This document shows positions 5,329 through 5,429 of a stretch of DNA of 5,429 nt, piece by piece (positions within the stretch are counted from its first letter, which is position 1; each line of letters opens with the position of its first letter). Below the pieces are notes generated by a model that worked only from the letters and a program-made list of their open reading frames with translations, did not search any database and was not told the origin of the DNA. The position numbers and the translations under genes were made by a program. Source of the DNA: Anaerolineaceae bacterium (GTDB lineage Bacteria > Chloroflexota > Anaerolineae > Anaerolineales > Anaerolineaceae); assembly GCA_017995665.1 (NCBI GenBank), contig JAGOIM010000111.1, forward strand, positions 1 through 5,429. The letters run 5' to 3'.

Positions 5329-5429
5329 ATGGAAGAAACCAGACCTTATGTATCATGGGAATTGATGAACGCATTCCTCACCGACGCCTTCGTTGGCTAC
5401 GGTGTTCCCAGAGAAGATGCAGTAATTTG
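5329..5429 (+). CDS. Probable Ldh2-family (malate/lactate-type) dehydrogenase, N-terminus only
   Basis: Only the first 33 residues lie in the window, beginning MEETRPYVSWELMNAFLTDA and ending GVPREDAVI. The frame runs off the right edge. A short N-terminal helix followed by a GVPxEDA motif is typical of the start of the Ldh2 family (malate/L-lactate/L-sulfolactate/ureidoglycolate dehydrogenases, NAD(P)-dependent oxidation of 2-hydroxy acids). The family's next landmark, an SHG motif about 15-20 residues later, is outside the window, so the assignment rests on a short match and the substrate cannot be stated. The start is well supported by a strong ribosome binding site and an upstream promoter. 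It appears to be transcribed independently of the lipoprotein gene. Confidence 0.6.
   Translation, partial: MEETRPYVSWELMNAFLTDAFVGYGVPREDAVI

Overview
The window most resembles a Gram-positive-like or Chloroflexota (Anaerolineae-type) bacterial chromosome. That placement is inferred from three things: the style of the lipoprotein (a Thr/Pro-rich linker followed by an FGE-sulfatase/SUMF1 domain), the ABC exporter pair, and compact intergenic repeats built on GTAGGGCG...CGCCCTAC. There is no rRNA or other phylogenetic marker, so the assignment is tentative. Base composition is close to balanced. All four genes lie on the + strand.

Layout. (1) Positions 1-3448 hold two translationally coupled ABC half-transporters with a 4-base ATGA overlap; the first is cut by the window's left edge. 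Their sequence differences fit a heterodimeric exporter of the TM287/TM288 or BmrC/BmrD type, with one catalytic and one degenerate ATP site. (2) Positions 3449-3763 are non-coding: a perfect hairpin just after the stop codon, then a degenerate pyrimidine-rich (TTTCCCG-like) array split in two by a second hairpin, then a -10/-35 promoter. The second half of the array has strong G-quadruplex potential on the - strand. (3) Positions 3764-4735 encode a secreted lipoprotein with a SUMF1 domain that lacks the copper-binding cysteines of true formylglycine-generating enzyme. (4) Positions 4736-5328 are non-coding and densely structured: a 25-base direct repeat, a long hairpin, two tandem 88-base hairpin elements whose stems covary, and then a good promoter with a structured leader of about 130 nt. 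(5) From 5329 to the right edge is the N-terminus of a protein that looks like the Ldh2 (malate/L-lactate/ureidoglycolate dehydrogenase) family.

The two ABC genes very probably make one complex. The lipoprotein and the dehydrogenase each appear to have their own promoter, and no functional link among the three units can be shown. No exotic defence or mobile system is encoded here. The most notable content is the non-coding repeat family: the core ACCCG...GAGTGGT occurs three times, inside palindromic elements, in both intergenic regions. Two of the copies have a stem in which both strands have changed together, which points to selection for, or inheritance as, a folded unit.
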